DNA from: Lachnospiraceae bacterium
GTDB lineage: Bacteria > Bacillota > Clostridia > Lachnospirales > Lachnospiraceae
Assembly (NCBI GenBank): GCA_030524525.1
Contig: JAUNGI010000008.1
Span: 1 to 64,000, forward strand
Direction: 5' to 3'
Length of the DNA: 64,000 bases
Shown: positions 17,189 to 26,007 of the stretch, piece by piece
Position numbering within the stretch: the first letter of the stretch is position 1
Layout of the letters: each line of letters opens with the position of its first letter
Program-made: the position numbers and the translations under genes
Notes under the pieces: generated by a model
The model's input: the letters and a program-made list of their open reading frames with translations, nothing else
Told to the model about the DNA's origin: nothing
Database searches by the model: none

Positions 17189-18559
17189 TTATTTTTCTTT
17201 CCTTCGCAGCTGCTCCCCGGCAAACGGGCGCTCTCCGTTCAGCTCCAGCAGTACGAGGCTGATGATCACAAGCATTTCGTACGGCAGCGGGCAGAACTCC
17301 CCCGGATTGAAGCAGGACATAATAAAGATCCCGATGCACGACAGCGAGATCGCCAGCGGCAGCGGCTGGCGGGACACCAGCATGATTTTCAGGCGATTAT
17401 AATAATGGTACGCATAGGCGAAAACGCCGAACAGCCCCATGCTCCCGATGATCTGGAAGGGCAGGGAATGATACCAGCAGAGCGCGCCGGTCTTGGGATT
17501 ATAAATATCGACGTTTCCCTGATAGCCGACGCCGGAGCCGAACAGGAAATTTTCCCGCAGGTACAAAAACGCCCGCTTTGCCATGGGGATGCGCCCGCCC
17601 AGATCGTTGAAGAAATCACCGTCGTCGCAGCGGGAATTGTAGAACTCGATCACCATCGGATACGCCATGATCGCCAGCACCAGCAGACCGCACAGCATTC
17701 CGATATTGAAGGCCCGTTCCTCCTTGTCCGTTTCCACATAGGCAAGATAGACAAAGCACAGCACCAGCTCCACCGCTCCGCACAGCAGACCGCCGCGCGA
17801 GCCGGTCAGCACGATGCAGCCGTACAGAAACAGCCCGATAAACACATGATGCTTCCTGCGGATCGCCTGATAAAACGGAAACGGCATCGCAAACATCAGA
17901 AACGTGGCGTAGTTGTTCCGGCTCGGAAGCTCCAGCGCCTCGAACGTCTCCAAAAAGATCTCCATCTTTTCGGCATATTTGAACAGAACCACGAAGGCGG
18001 CGAACAGCCCCATCAGGTACATAACATAAGCGAAATATTCAAGAACGTCGTAGTTTCTCGGCACCGCATACTGTGAGCGCACAAGCAGATAGATCAGCAC
18101 CATCCCCAGCCCAAGTCCCAGCGTATAGTACAGGCTGATCGGCGAAAAATACTGCTTTGCGGGTATCATTCCGACGCCGCCCAGAAGCAGCGCCGCGGAA
18201 ACGAGCAGCAGGCTCGGAAACAGCTTTCCGACCGTGATCTTTTTTCGGTAATAGACAAAATGAAAGACGACTGCCGCCGCGAACGGGATCGCCAGCCACC
18301 AGAGCTTAATAAAAATATGGTACGAGTCGTACATCGTAGACAAAAAAACGCACGTCAGCAGGAACGGCAGAAGCGTCGGCATCAGGTCGTCGCAGAACAC
18401 CAAAATCGCAATTAGGATCGCAGCAAAAACAAACAGTCCCACAACCTGTGCCTCTAAGGCTACAATCATAACTGCCAACAGAAAGATCCCATATAGAAAA
18501 TTGCGGCCAAGCACCTGCTTTTCAAACAGCGCCCGCATCTGCCTTCCCGTATATTTCAT
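17189..18559 (-). CDS. O-antigen ligase/polymerase-like membrane protein
   Basis: The 456-aa protein has about 11-12 hydrophobic segments and a large loop near residues 300-370. The motif VLTGSRGGLLCGAVELVL is the typical SRGG stretch of the Wzy_C/WaaL superfamily, whose members polymerise or transfer lipid-linked glycans. In a Gram-positive it could polymerise a capsule or, given the adjacent pilus operon, act like the PglL/PilO oligosaccharyltransferases that glycosylate pilins; nothing here decides. It has its own promoter-like TTGACA-17-TAAAAG and AAAGGAG. No glycosyltransferase genes are next to it. Confidence 0.72.
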   Translation of the reverse strand: MKYTGRQMRALFEKQVLGRNFLYGIFLLAVMIVALEAQVVGLFVFAAILIAILVFCDDLMPTLLPFLLTCVFLSTMYDSYHIFIKLWWLAIPFAAAVVFHFVYYRKKITVGKLFPSLLLVSAALLLGGVGMIPAKQYFSPISLYYTLGLGLGMVLIYLLVRSQYAVPRNYDVLEYFAYVMYLMGLFAAFVVLFKYAEKMEIFLETFEALELPSRNNYATFLMFAMPFPFYQAIRRKHHVFIGLFLYGCIVLTGSRGGLLCGAVELVLCFVYLAYVETDKEERAFNIGMLCGLLVLAIMAYPMVIEFYNSRCDDGDFFNDLGGRIPMAKRAFLYLRENFLFGSGVGYQGNVDIYNPKTGALCWYHSLPFQIIGSMGLFGVFAYAYHYYNRLKIMLVSRQPLPLAISLSCIGIFIMSCFNPGEFCPLPYEMLVIISLVLLELNGERPFAGEQLRRKEK

Positions 18560-18610
18560 GCGTCTTTTGCTCCTTTTTTCTCACGGAAACGTTTTTCGTC
18601 AATGCCTTCT

Positions 18611-18639
18611 CTTTTAGCATAGAACGCAGAAATTGTCAA
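18611..18639 (-). promoter_or_regulatory. Promoter of the O-antigen-ligase-like gene, overlapping GH43 stop
   Basis: TTGACA (18634-18639) and a TG-extended TAAAAG (18611-18616) are 17 bp apart. The TGA stop codon of the GH43 gene (18636-18638) is the middle of the -35 box. Confidence 0.5.
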
Positions 18640-20504
18640 GTATTCCCGCCGCTTTCCTCGCCGTCCTCAAGCAAAAGCTCCACGATTTTGAAGCGCTCCG
18701 GCAGATCGTTTTCCTCGGTCACGTCCAGCATCGGCTCGCCGTCCACGTCAAAATGCACTCTGCGCGCGTAAGAGGAGCGCGGCCCGTCCACTCCCGGTCT
18801 GGCGTGATAAAAATTCCAGACAAGCCCGTTTTCGTCGGTCAGATAGGAGTTGTGTCCCGTCCCGTACTCGCCCTCGGCGCTTCGGGAGGACATGAGCGGA
18901 TAGTTGCTCTTGCGCCAGTTGGCGGGGTCCAGAAGGTCGCCGCCCGGCTCCGGCGTCAGAAGCCCCACCGCATAAGTGGCGTCGATCGCCGCCCCCGAAT
19001 AGGTCACCATGAGCCGCCCGTCCCGTTTCAGCGCGTAAGGGCCCTCCACCACGTAGGTGTGGTTGTTCTCCCAGCTGTATTCGGGCTTGGCAACGCATAC
19101 CGGGTCGCTGGTCAGCTTCCACGGCGCCTTCGAGTCGATCCGCGCCAAATACAGCCATGCGCCCTGATCCACCGGCAGAAACTGCCGCTGCGACCACATG
19201 GCGTAATATTCGCCCTCGGACTCAAACACGGTCATGTCCAGCGAGATCACCTTTCCCGCCTCGCACAGGGGCGTTCCGTCCCTCCGCACCACCAGCTTGG
19301 GCTCCGACCAGTCGGCTCTGCACATGGGATCGCCGCCGTCTCTGAGCTTCATCACGCGGGATTCCTCCCAGAAAAATTCTCCCTGCGTTGCGGCGTGGAA
19401 AATGTAGAGGCTTCCGTCGATCTCATGAAATTCCGGCGCCCACAAAAGCCCGCCGATCCCCGGATAGGTCACGGAGTCCAGCAGGAGCGTTTCCTCCGCG
19501 TCCTCAATTCCCTGAAGCGTCTCGCTGCATCGAAGGAACAGGGTGTGGTTCCCGTCCGCGTCGTTGGTCGCAATATAATAATACTTTCCGTCCCGGTACA
19601 TGCAGCAGGGGTCGGCGCGGTTTTCGGCAAACGGCGCGCGGAAGCGTTCCTGACGCACGGCTCCGACGATCCGCCGCGCTCCCTTGGCATGTCCGTTCCC
19701 GGCACCGCATTCCGCCGCCTCGCTTCCGTCCGCCGGGTCGAGGTTCCAGTCGATCGCCCGCGTTACCACGCCGCCGTCGCTGTAGGCCGCCTCCGCCCGC
19801 ACCTGTGCCAGCGCCTCCGGGGACGCGGCGCGCTCCGCCGTCAGGCGCTGCTCCAAGCAGACCGGGACCGTCAGCTTCTTTTTCAGATACGCGCCCTCCT
19901 CGTCCGAAATTGCAATGACATTGCCGGGAACCGCTCCCTCGACTCCCGCCAGCTCTGCGGACGAAGCGCTTTTTTTGCCAAGCGGCTCAGAATCCTGCGG
20001 CTCCTCGATCCGCCGCACGGTCTGTTGGCGCAGCTCCGCTTCGGCAAACGGCTCGCCCTCGCCCTCGAACCAGCCGTCCTCCGTCCTCCAGCAAACGCGG
20101 TACCCGTCGTTCTCCGGGTCGTACGCGCACCGCGCCTCCAAAACGGTTCCGCTCCGGCAAACGCGGAAAAGCCCGATCTCCCGATAATGCACCAGATCGT
20201 CGCTTTCAAACAACAGGATGCAGCCCTCTGCGGAAGGGTCGCCGTTTCCTTCCCCGTCCGTACGCACGGCGGCAACGCCGTAGCCCCCGCCGCGTCTGCA
20301 AAACAGCCACGGCTGCTTCAAGGTCCTGACCTGCAGAACGCCGGTCCGGGGGTCCTGTACCGCCTTTGCGTAAAGGATCCCCTCGTTATGGTGAAAGGGG
20401 AGATATTCGTCCCCCTGCCGCCACGCCAAATGCATACTGTACGCCATGTGCGCGCCGTAAATAAGGTCCTCCTGCGGATATCTGGTATAGCACAGCAATT
20501 CCAT
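18636..20504 (-). CDS. Glycoside hydrolase family 43 protein (intracellular arabinofuranosidase/xylosidase-like)
   Basis: The 622-aa protein has no signal peptide and so probably acts on imported oligosaccharides. The second half shows the five-bladed propeller landmarks of GH43: an Asp near RADPCCMYRDGKYYYIATN, GGLLWAPEFHEIDGSLYIFH, and the acid Glu region YVVEGPYALKRDGRLMVTYSG. The first 200 residues (YGAHMAYSMHLAW...HNEGILYAKA) look like an additional propeller-like region common in Clostridia GH43 proteins. Start at 20504 rather than 20561 because AGGAGG lies nine bases before this ATG. Exact substrate is unknown. Confidence 0.85.
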   Translation of the reverse strand: MELLCYTRYPQEDLIYGAHMAYSMHLAWRQGDEYLPFHHNEGILYAKAVQDPRTGVLQVRTLKQPWLFCRRGGGYGVAAVRTDGEGNGDPSAEGCILLFESDDLVHYREIGLFRVCRSGTVLEARCAYDPENDGYRVCWRTEDGWFEGEGEPFAEAELRQQTVRRIEEPQDSEPLGKKSASSAELAGVEGAVPGNVIAISDEEGAYLKKKLTVPVCLEQRLTAERAASPEALAQVRAEAAYSDGGVVTRAIDWNLDPADGSEAAECGAGNGHAKGARRIVGAVRQERFRAPFAENRADPCCMYRDGKYYYIATNDADGNHTLFLRCSETLQGIEDAEETLLLDSVTYPGIGGLLWAPEFHEIDGSLYIFHAATQGEFFWEESRVMKLRDGGDPMCRADWSEPKLVVRRDGTPLCEAGKVISLDMTVFESEGEYYAMWSQRQFLPVDQGAWLYLARIDSKAPWKLTSDPVCVAKPEYSWENNHTYVVEGPYALKRDGRLMVTYSGAAIDATYAVGLLTPEPGGDLLDPANWRKSNYPLMSSRSAEGEYGTGHNSYLTDENGLVWNFYHARPGVDGPRSSYARRVHFDVDGEPMLDVTEENDLPERFKIVELLLEDGEESGGNT

Positions 20505-20534
20505 CGTCCGTTTCCTCCTGAACGTTTTTCTTTT

Positions 20535-20563
20535 ATGATAGCAAACCGCCTTTTCCCGCACAA
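20535..20563 (-). promoter_or_regulatory. Promoter of GH43 gene
   Basis: TTGTGC (20558-20563) and TATCAT (20535-20540) are 17 bp apart in the 84-bp gap after spmA, about 30 bp before the start codon. Confidence 0.5.
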
Positions 20564-20588
20564 TGTTTTTTATGTTCCAAAAGTTGGC

Positions 20589-21185
20589 TTATCCTCGTTT
20601 TTTTCGCTCCATCCATTTGCAGAACGCCACCGCCGCAAGCGTGCTGACGGTGGTCGCCGCGAGCGCCGGTCCCACAATCGCCATGGGCGCGGCGCTTCCG
20701 TACTGGCTGCGATAGGCGATCATATTCACGGAAATCAGCTGCAGCGAGGAGACGTTGAGGACAAGAAACGTACACATCGCATTGCTGGCGCTTCCCTTCG
20801 GCACCGTCTGCTGCTCCTCCTCAAGCGCCGCCAGCTCCTTCATTGCGGTGAGCCCCGCCGGGGTCGCCGCCCAGCCAAGCCCCAAGATGTTGGCGGTTAC
20901 GTTGAGGATGATCGCCTCCTCCGCCGGATGTCCCTTCGGGACGCTTGGAAACAGCCATCGGATGGGGCGGGACAAAAGCCGCGTCATCCCGTCCATCAGG
21001 CCGCAGCCCTTTGCGACCTCCATCAAACCGCTCCACAGCGCCACCACGCCCAGCATGGCGATCGCCAGCGTCACGGCTTCCCGGGAGGAGCTGACCACAG
21101 CCGTCCCGACCTCCTCCGCTCTCCCGGTCAAAAACCCGTAAACAATTCCGATCACGATCATCAGTTCCCAAAGCAGATGGATCAC
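20589..21185 (-). CDS. spmA: Spore maturation protein A (SpmA)
   Basis: The 198-aa membrane protein of the nucleoside-recognition family contains AIAMLGVVALWSGLMEVAKGCGLMD, HPAEEAIILNVTANILGLGWAATPAGL and SNAMCTFLVLNVSSLQLISVNMIAYR, all typical of SpmA; Bacillus SpmA is 196 aa. I start at the GTG at 21185, preceded by GGGGGA; upstream codons lack similarity. Works with SpmB in spore core dehydration, but here the two genes are separated by the pilus operon, ogt and three other genes. Confidence 0.9.
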   Translation of the reverse strand: MIHLLWELMIVIGIVYGFLTGRAEEVGTAVVSSSREAVTLAIAMLGVVALWSGLMEVAKGCGLMDGMTRLLSRPIRWLFPSVPKGHPAEEAIILNVTANILGLGWAATPAGLTAMKELAALEEEQQTVPKGSASNAMCTFLVLNVSSLQLISVNMIAYRSQYGSAAPMAIVGPALAATTVSTLAAVAFCKWMERKKRG

Positions 21186-21301
21186 AGCGGTCCCCCGTTT
21201 TTCCTTCCTTAAATACAGTATATGAAAAATCCGGCGATTCCATGCCTCCGCCCTGCACGATTCCGAAATGTGAATTTCTCGTGTTTTTTTGCTCTGCGGG
21301 A

Positions 21302-21330
21302 TTGACACTTTTTGTAAATTATGATACCTT
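21302..21330 (+). promoter_or_regulatory. Promoter of AbrB-like gene
   Basis: TTGACA at 21302-21307 and TACCTT at 21325-21330 are 17 bp apart. A perfect 7-bp inverted repeat GGAACCG/CGGTTCC lies downstream at 21348-21363 in the leader. Confidence 0.55.
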
Positions 21331-21416
21331 TATGTCGAAGAATCAGGGAACCGTTCGGTTCCTTTCGTTCCCACTTAACGACGGACTATGCAAGGAAATA
21401 CAAAAAGGAGGAAATC

Positions 21417-21677
21417 ATGAAAAACACGGGAATTGTCAGAAGACTGGATGAATTGGGAAGAATTACCCTGCCGATCGAATTGAGAAGAACTCTCGACTGC
21501 GCCGACCGGGATCAATTTGAGATTTTTGTTGAGGATGACCGCGTCATACTGAAAAAATATGAACCTGCCGATATCTTCACCGGAAGCAAGACCGATCTGA
21601 TTCAATACAAGGGAAAAGCCGTTTCCAGAGAATCCATTCGGGAAATGGCGGTGCTTGCCGGACTGATCGAAAAATAA
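21417..21677 (+). CDS. AbrB/SpoVT-family transition-state regulator
   Basis: The 86-aa protein begins with the swapped-hairpin AbrB DNA-binding domain: TGIVRRLDELGRITLPIELRRTL followed by DRDQFEIFVEDDRVILKKYEP. The C-terminal 35 residues resemble the AbrB multimerisation tail. The ATG follows a perfect GGAGG. Position, facing rsmI at the end of the holB-ricT-rsmI operon, is the same as abrB in Bacillus, supporting orthology. In Bacillus it represses post-exponential genes during growth. Confidence 0.9.
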   Translation: MKNTGIVRRLDELGRITLPIELRRTLDCADRDQFEIFVEDDRVILKKYEPADIFTGSKTDLIQYKGKAVSRESIREMAVLAGLIEK

Positions 21678-21699
21678 TTCGCGTTGGCGAGATGCATTT

Positions 21700-21729
21700 T
21701 CCCGCGGCTGTCTGCCGCGGGATTTTTTA
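21700..21729 (+). terminator. Rho-independent terminator of AbrB-like gene
   Basis: TCCCGCGGC/GCCGCGGGA stem with a short loop followed by TTTTTTATT, 23 bp past the stop codon. It is a strong, standard terminator. Confidence 0.9.
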
Positions 21730-21821
21730 TTGGATCGCACTGCGGCGGGATGGAACCGTGTCGCGGGAGCGCCCTGCCGCAGGCAGAGGATCCCGCAGGC
21801 GAGTTTCTTTGTCCCCGGCAT

Positions 21822-22670
21822 TCAGCCGTTCTCCAGCAGCCCCTGATAAACCTCCCGCTTGCCCATATTCCGATCTTTGGCGACCGCCTTCATCGCTTCC
21901 TTGCGATCCAGCCCCTGCGCCAGATAATATTCCATATGCTCCTGCAGCGTCAGCTTCTCCCATTCCTGCCGCGCCTCCTGCCGAAGCTCCGCCGGATCCC
22001 TTCCGGCGATCACAAGCACGCATTCGCCGCGCGCCGCTTCCGCCTCATAATGCGCCGCCGCTTCCGCAAGCGTTGTCCGCACCACCGTCTCGTGCTTCTT
22101 CGTAAGCTCCCGCGCCACGGAAACGCTCCGCTCCGCGCCGAGATGCTCCGCCAGCTCCCGCAAGGTCTTTGCCAGCCGGTGAGGAGCTTCGTAAAGCACG
22201 ATCGTCCGCGTCTCGTTCCGAAGCCCGGCGAGCGCCTCCTCCCGTTCCTTCCTTTCGGTCGGCAGAAACGCCTCGAAGCAGAACCGCCTCGTGGGCTGTC
22301 CCGAAAGCACCAGCGCCGTCACACAGGCGCACGCCCCCGGCAGCACCGTGACCGGCACGCCCGCGTCGTACGCCATCCGCACGAGCGTCTCGCCCGGATC
22401 GCTGATGCCGGGCATTCCCGCGTCGGTGATCAGCGCCACGTTTTCCCCCGCCAGCAGCCGCGCGATCAGCTCGCGCCCCTTGTCGTAGCGGTTATGCTCG
22501 TGATAGCTCGTCATCGGCGTGGAGATCTCAAAATGATTCAAAAGCTTGATGCTGTTTCGCGTGTCCTCCGCCGCGATCACGTCCGCCTCCCGCAGCGTCC
22601 GCACGACGCGGAAGGTCATGTCCTCCAGATTCCCGATGGGGGTGGCGCATAGATATAATGTTCCGCTCAT
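21822..22670 (-). CDS. rsmI: 16S rRNA (cytidine(1402)-2'-O)-methyltransferase
   Basis: The 282-aa SAM methyltransferase of the tetrapyrrole-methylase fold methylates the ribose of C1402 in the 30S decoding centre. Signatures: LYLCATPIGNLEDMTFRVVRTL, AAEDTRNS, and ALITDAGMPGISDPGETLV, as well as VLYEAPHRLAKTL. The start at 22670 has AAGGAAGGG upstream; the longer frame to 22736 overlaps the neighbour without a ribosome-binding site. It is the last gene of the decarboxylase-holB-ricT operon. Confidence 0.96.
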   Translation of the reverse strand: MSGTLYLCATPIGNLEDMTFRVVRTLREADVIAAEDTRNSIKLLNHFEISTPMTSYHEHNRYDKGRELIARLLAGENVALITDAGMPGISDPGETLVRMAYDAGVPVTVLPGACACVTALVLSGQPTRRFCFEAFLPTERKEREEALAGLRNETRTIVLYEAPHRLAKTLRELAEHLGAERSVSVARELTKKHETVVRTTLAEAAAHYEAEAARGECVLVIAGRDPAELRQEARQEWEKLTLQEHMEYYLAQGLDRKEAMKAVAKDRNMGKREVYQGLLENG

Positions 22671-22683
22671 GTTCCCTTCCTTT

Positions 22684-23436
22684 TCAAAAGCCGTAAAGCT
22701 CCGCGATCTCTTTCGTATATTGCCCGGGCGCGTCAAAAACGATCAGCGGTTTTTCCACCGTCAGCATGCGCTTCGCGCTCTTGACGCACTCCAAAAGCAC
22801 CATATTCGGCTCCTTGTCGGCGTAAGGATGGACAAAGCGCATCCGCTTCGGCTCCAGCCGGTGCCGCACAAGCGTCAGCAGCAGCTCCGTCAGCCGGAAG
22901 GGCCGATGCACCAGAAAAAAATGCCCGCCGCTTTTCAACACCAGCGAGCTTTCCCTTGCCACATCCTCAAAGCTGCAGAGCACCTCGTGCCGCGCAATGG
23001 CTCTGGCGTCCGCCGGATTCACAAGCCCGTGCCCGCCCGCCATATATGGCGGATTGCAGGTCACCACGTCGAAGGCTGCCTTTCCGAACAAAAGCGACGC
23101 TTCGCACAGATCGCCCTCGCGTATGTCGATCCGCTCCGAAAGCCCGTTGATCGCCACGCTGCGCCGCGCCATATCGGCGCTCTCCGGCTGGATCTCCAGC
23201 CCGGTCAGATGCGCCGCCTCGGTCTTTGCCGAAAGCAGCAGCGGCAGGATCCCGGTCCCGGTCCCGAGATCGAGGCACCGTTCCCCCGGCTGCACCCGCG
23301 CAAAGCCGCTCAAAAGCACCGCGTCCATTCCGAAGCAGAAGCGCTCCGGATGCTGAAGGATCCGCAGCCCGTTTCGCTGCAGGTCGTCCAGCCGTTCGCC
23401 GGGCTTTATCACCGCCCCAAGCTCCCGATCAGTCAT
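22684..23436 (-). CDS. tRNA1(Val) (adenine(37)-N6)-methyltransferase-like protein
   Basis: The 250-aa Rossmann-fold methyltransferase has SAM motif I CLDLGTGTGILPLLLS, acidic loop TGLEIQPESADMA, and the N6-adenine signature VVTCNPPYMAGG. The family is TrmN6/YfiC in E. coli, YabB in Bacillus, and occupies the same place, between ricT and rsmI. Start overlaps the ricT stop by 8 bp, so translation is probably coupled. It acts on tRNA in the known members; the substrate here is inferred. Confidence 0.9.
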   Translation of the reverse strand: MTDRELGAVIKPGERLDDLQRNGLRILQHPERFCFGMDAVLLSGFARVQPGERCLDLGTGTGILPLLLSAKTEAAHLTGLEIQPESADMARRSVAINGLSERIDIREGDLCEASLLFGKAAFDVVTCNPPYMAGGHGLVNPADARAIARHEVLCSFEDVARESSLVLKSGGHFFLVHRPFRLTELLLTLVRHRLEPKRMRFVHPYADKEPNMVLLECVKSAKRMLTVEKPLIVFDAPGQYTKEIAELYGF

Positions 23437-24340
23437 CAAGGTGACGTCCTTCCTTCTTTTCCAGCATTTCCAGCTCGCGCAGATCGGGGTCGATATCCGT
23501 CCGGTTCTTCCGGCGCTTCGGATGGAACTGCAGCTCCTCCACCGGATATTCCCGCACTTCCTTTTCCTCGCCGTCCCTGCCGTTGACCGACACCAGCACC
23601 TTGACGCGCTGCTTGAGCACGCTGACGTCGGTCACCTCGCCCGGAAGCCCGTCCTTCGTGCGCACCGTATCGCCCACGGACGGAAGCTTGCTGTTCAGAT
23701 ACTCGTACGCCTCCTCCTCATATTTGAGGCAGCACATCAGCCGTCCGCAGTTTCCGCTGATCTTCGTGGGATTGAGCGAAAGATTCTGTTCCTTTGCCAT
23801 CTTGACCGAAACGGGAATAAAATCCGAAAGACACGAATGACAGCACACCTCCCTGCCGCAGATGCCGATGCCGCCCCGCAGCTTCGTCTCGTCCCGAACG
23901 CCGATCTGCCGCAGCTCGATCCGGGTGCGGAACACCGACGCCAAGTCCTTTACCAGCTCCCGGAAATCCACTCTCCCGTCGGCGGTAAAATAAAAGAGCA
24001 CCTTATTGTTGTCGAAGGTATATTCGCAGTCGATCAGCTTCATTTCCAGCCCGTGCTTTGCGATCTTTTCGGCGCAGATGCCGAGCGCCGACTTTTCCTT
24101 TTCCCGATTTTTCCGCGCGATCTCGTCGTCCTCCGGGGTCGCCAGCCGAATGACCGGCTTTAACGGCTGCACGACCTTGTCCTCCGGCACCTCTCTGCGC
24201 CCCAAGATCACATAGCCGTACTCCACGCCCCGCACGGTCTCCACGATCACATGATCGCCCTGATTTATCTCATAGTCCAGCGGATCGAAATAATAGACCC
24301 GTCCTGCGGCGCGGAACCGCACGCCAATAATTGAAACCAT
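23429..24340 (-). CDS. ricT: PSP1-domain protein RicT (YaaT), RNase Y specificity factor
   Basis: The 303-aa protein has the PSP1 core (VETVRGVEYGYVILGRREV and KVLFYFTADGRVDFRELVKDLASVFRTRIELRQIGVRD) and the Cys-rich segment GGIGICGREVCCHSC...GNCGRLMCCLKYE that carries iron-sulfur clusters in the RicA/F/T complex. In Bacillus this complex guides RNase Y maturation of polycistronic mRNAs and affects sporulation and competence. Start at 24340 is backed by GGAGG; 24355 is an alternative. The C-terminal tail is Arg/Lys/Glu-rich. Confidence 0.94.
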   Translation of the reverse strand: MVSIIGVRFRAAGRVYYFDPLDYEINQGDHVIVETVRGVEYGYVILGRREVPEDKVVQPLKPVIRLATPEDDEIARKNREKEKSALGICAEKIAKHGLEMKLIDCEYTFDNNKVLFYFTADGRVDFRELVKDLASVFRTRIELRQIGVRDETKLRGGIGICGREVCCHSCLSDFIPVSVKMAKEQNLSLNPTKISGNCGRLMCCLKYEEEAYEYLNSKLPSVGDTVRTKDGLPGEVTDVSVLKQRVKVLVSVNGRDGEEKEVREYPVEELQFHPKRRKNRTDIDPDLRELEMLEKKEGRHLDD

Positions 24341-24362
24341 CGCTTTTTCCTCCATTTAACCT

Positions 24363-25355
24363 CTATTGAAAGCATTCGGACCAGCGACTCAGCAAGATCC
24401 AAAGGCTCGTTTCCAAATTTACGTTCGCTTCCCGCTTCGCCTGAAAGGCGGCAAGCTCGTCCTGCATCCGGTGAATGCCCTCGTAGGTGACCCGCTCCGC
24501 CTGACGGGCGATCTCCTCCGCCTCGTCGGGGTACATCAGCCGGCACCGGCTCCCCTCCGCCTTATACATCAGCAGGTCGCGGAGCCACAACAGCATCAGA
24601 TCCAGATCGCGGGAAAGCTCCCCCTTCCGGGCGGCAAGCTCCTTCCCCTGCGCGGCGCGCTTCTGGGGACCGCCCTCCGGCAGGCTCTTCATCAGCCGGA
24701 GCACCGCCTCTCTGCGCCCCTGCAGCTCCTCCGAGTTGGCAAACGCCGCCGCCTGTCCGGGACTGCCCCCCGCCAGCACCGCCGAAAGCCTCGCCCGGTA
24801 ATCCGGCATCTGGTATTCCCGCATCAGAAACGCCACGGTTTCCTCCTCGCCCGCCGGCAGAAACGGAAGCTGCACGACCCGCGAAAGGATGGTCGGCAAA
24901 AACCGCTCGGCGTTGTTGCTCAAAAGCAGGATGATCCCATATTCCGGCGGCTCCTCCAGCGTTTTCAGCAGCGCGTTCTGCGCCTGCTCGTTCATCTTTT
25001 CGGCTTCGTCGATGATAAATATTTTATACGGGCTCGCATAGGGCTTGATCCCCATGGGCGCGCTGACCTGCTCGCGGATATCGTCCACGCCGACCACCGA
25101 TTTTGACCGGGTCACAAAGCTGACGTCGGGCTGGTTCCCGCTGAGCATCTGCAAACAGGAGCGGCAGCTCCCGCACGGCTCGATCCCGCCCTGCTCGCAT
25201 TCCAGCGCCGCCGCGAACCGTTCGGCGACAAAGCGCTTGCCGATGCCGTCCGGCCCGGAAAACAGGTACGCGTGCGACACCTTCCGGTGCCGGATCGCCC
25301 CCTGCAAATGCTCGACGATCTTCCGATTTCCTACGACCTCACGAAAGCTCCACAT
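24363..25355 (-). CDS. holB: DNA polymerase III delta' subunit
   Basis: The 330-aa AAA+ clamp-loader subunit has P-loop FSGPDGIGKRFVAERFA, a zinc site with four Cys (CEQGGIEPCGSCRSC), and IIDEAEKMNEQAQNALLKTLEEPP, with sensor region LLLSNNAERFLPTILSRVVQLPF. It is part of the clamp loader that places the beta sliding clamp. The start overlaps the upstream kinase gene by 17 bp. Same position as Bacillus holB, before yaaT. Confidence 0.96.
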   Translation of the reverse strand: MWSFREVVGNRKIVEHLQGAIRHRKVSHAYLFSGPDGIGKRFVAERFAAALECEQGGIEPCGSCRSCLQMLSGNQPDVSFVTRSKSVVGVDDIREQVSAPMGIKPYASPYKIFIIDEAEKMNEQAQNALLKTLEEPPEYGIILLLSNNAERFLPTILSRVVQLPFLPAGEEETVAFLMREYQMPDYRARLSAVLAGGSPGQAAAFANSEELQGRREAVLRLMKSLPEGGPQKRAAQGKELAARKGELSRDLDLMLLWLRDLLMYKAEGSRCRLMYPDEAEEIARQAERVTYEGIHRMQDELAAFQAKREANVNLETSLWILLSRWSECFQ

Positions 25356-25944
25356 GCCCCGAATCCCCTGCGATATCCGCCAAAATTTCCGCTACGCACC
25401 GTTCAAAATCCACATTTTCGTACCGTTTTTCAATACCAAGCCCCGCAAGCGCCTCGTCCGAAAAATCCTCCGAATCCGCCAGAAATCTCCGGCAGACCTC
25501 TTTATATTCCGGATGCTCCTGCTTCGCCTCCCGCTTGATGGCGCGCCGGAGCCGTTCGCCGTCCTCCACCTCGATATAGATCGGAACCACGCGCTCGGCG
25601 CCGTAATAGGCGCGGATCTGCCCATAGGCTTCCGGAGTCGCAATGAGGATGCTGCTCCCCGCGTCCAGATCGATCTGTCCGTCGTCGGCGGTAAAGTAGT
25701 ACCACGGCCCGTTGACGGTCTCATAGCAACGGCATTCTATAATTTTCCCCTGCCACCGAAGTTCATACATCTGCGCCTCGGTCACAAAATGGTACTCTAC
25801 CCCTTCGGTCTCGCTTGTCCGCTGCGGGCGCGTCGTGTACGGCACGATGGTCCGAAGCGGCGTGGGGCAGCGCTCCACCACCGCCTTGTATATATGATCC
25901 TTCCCGGTGGCGCTCTTGCCCATCACGGTATATAATTTCCCCAT
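25339..25944 (-). CDS. Guanylate-kinase-like P-loop protein in the tmk position
   Basis: The 201-aa protein opens with the P-loop YTVMGKSATGKDHIYKAV, then LRTIVPYTTRPQRTSETEGVEYHFV, the GMP-binding TTRP region of guanylate kinases, and IATPEAYGQIRAYY. The P-loop is unusual (GKSATGKD instead of GPSGSGKS), with Asp where Ser/Thr normally binds Mg. In Bacillus this position between yaaO and holB is held by tmk (dTMP kinase). It could be a nucleotide kinase with altered specificity or a regulatory domain. Start has GAGG upstream. Confidence 0.82.
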   Translation of the reverse strand: MGKLYTVMGKSATGKDHIYKAVVERCPTPLRTIVPYTTRPQRTSETEGVEYHFVTEAQMYELRWQGKIIECRCYETVNGPWYYFTADDGQIDLDAGSSILIATPEAYGQIRAYYGAERVVPIYIEVEDGERLRRAIKREAKQEHPEYKEVCRRFLADSEDFSDEALAGLGIEKRYENVDFERCVAEILADIAGDSGHVELS

Positions 25945-26007
25945 GGGTTACCTCACTGACGCGGCTCCCGGCGCCAAACGGCTCCGGTCTGCCTGCGTTC
26001 TTTCGTT

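Noticed and set aside
18633..21212. Plus-strand open frame of 859 codons opposite GH43 and spmA
   Set aside because: It crosses two well-supported minus-strand genes and their intergenic promoter; composition is that of an antisense shadow in a GC-rich genome.
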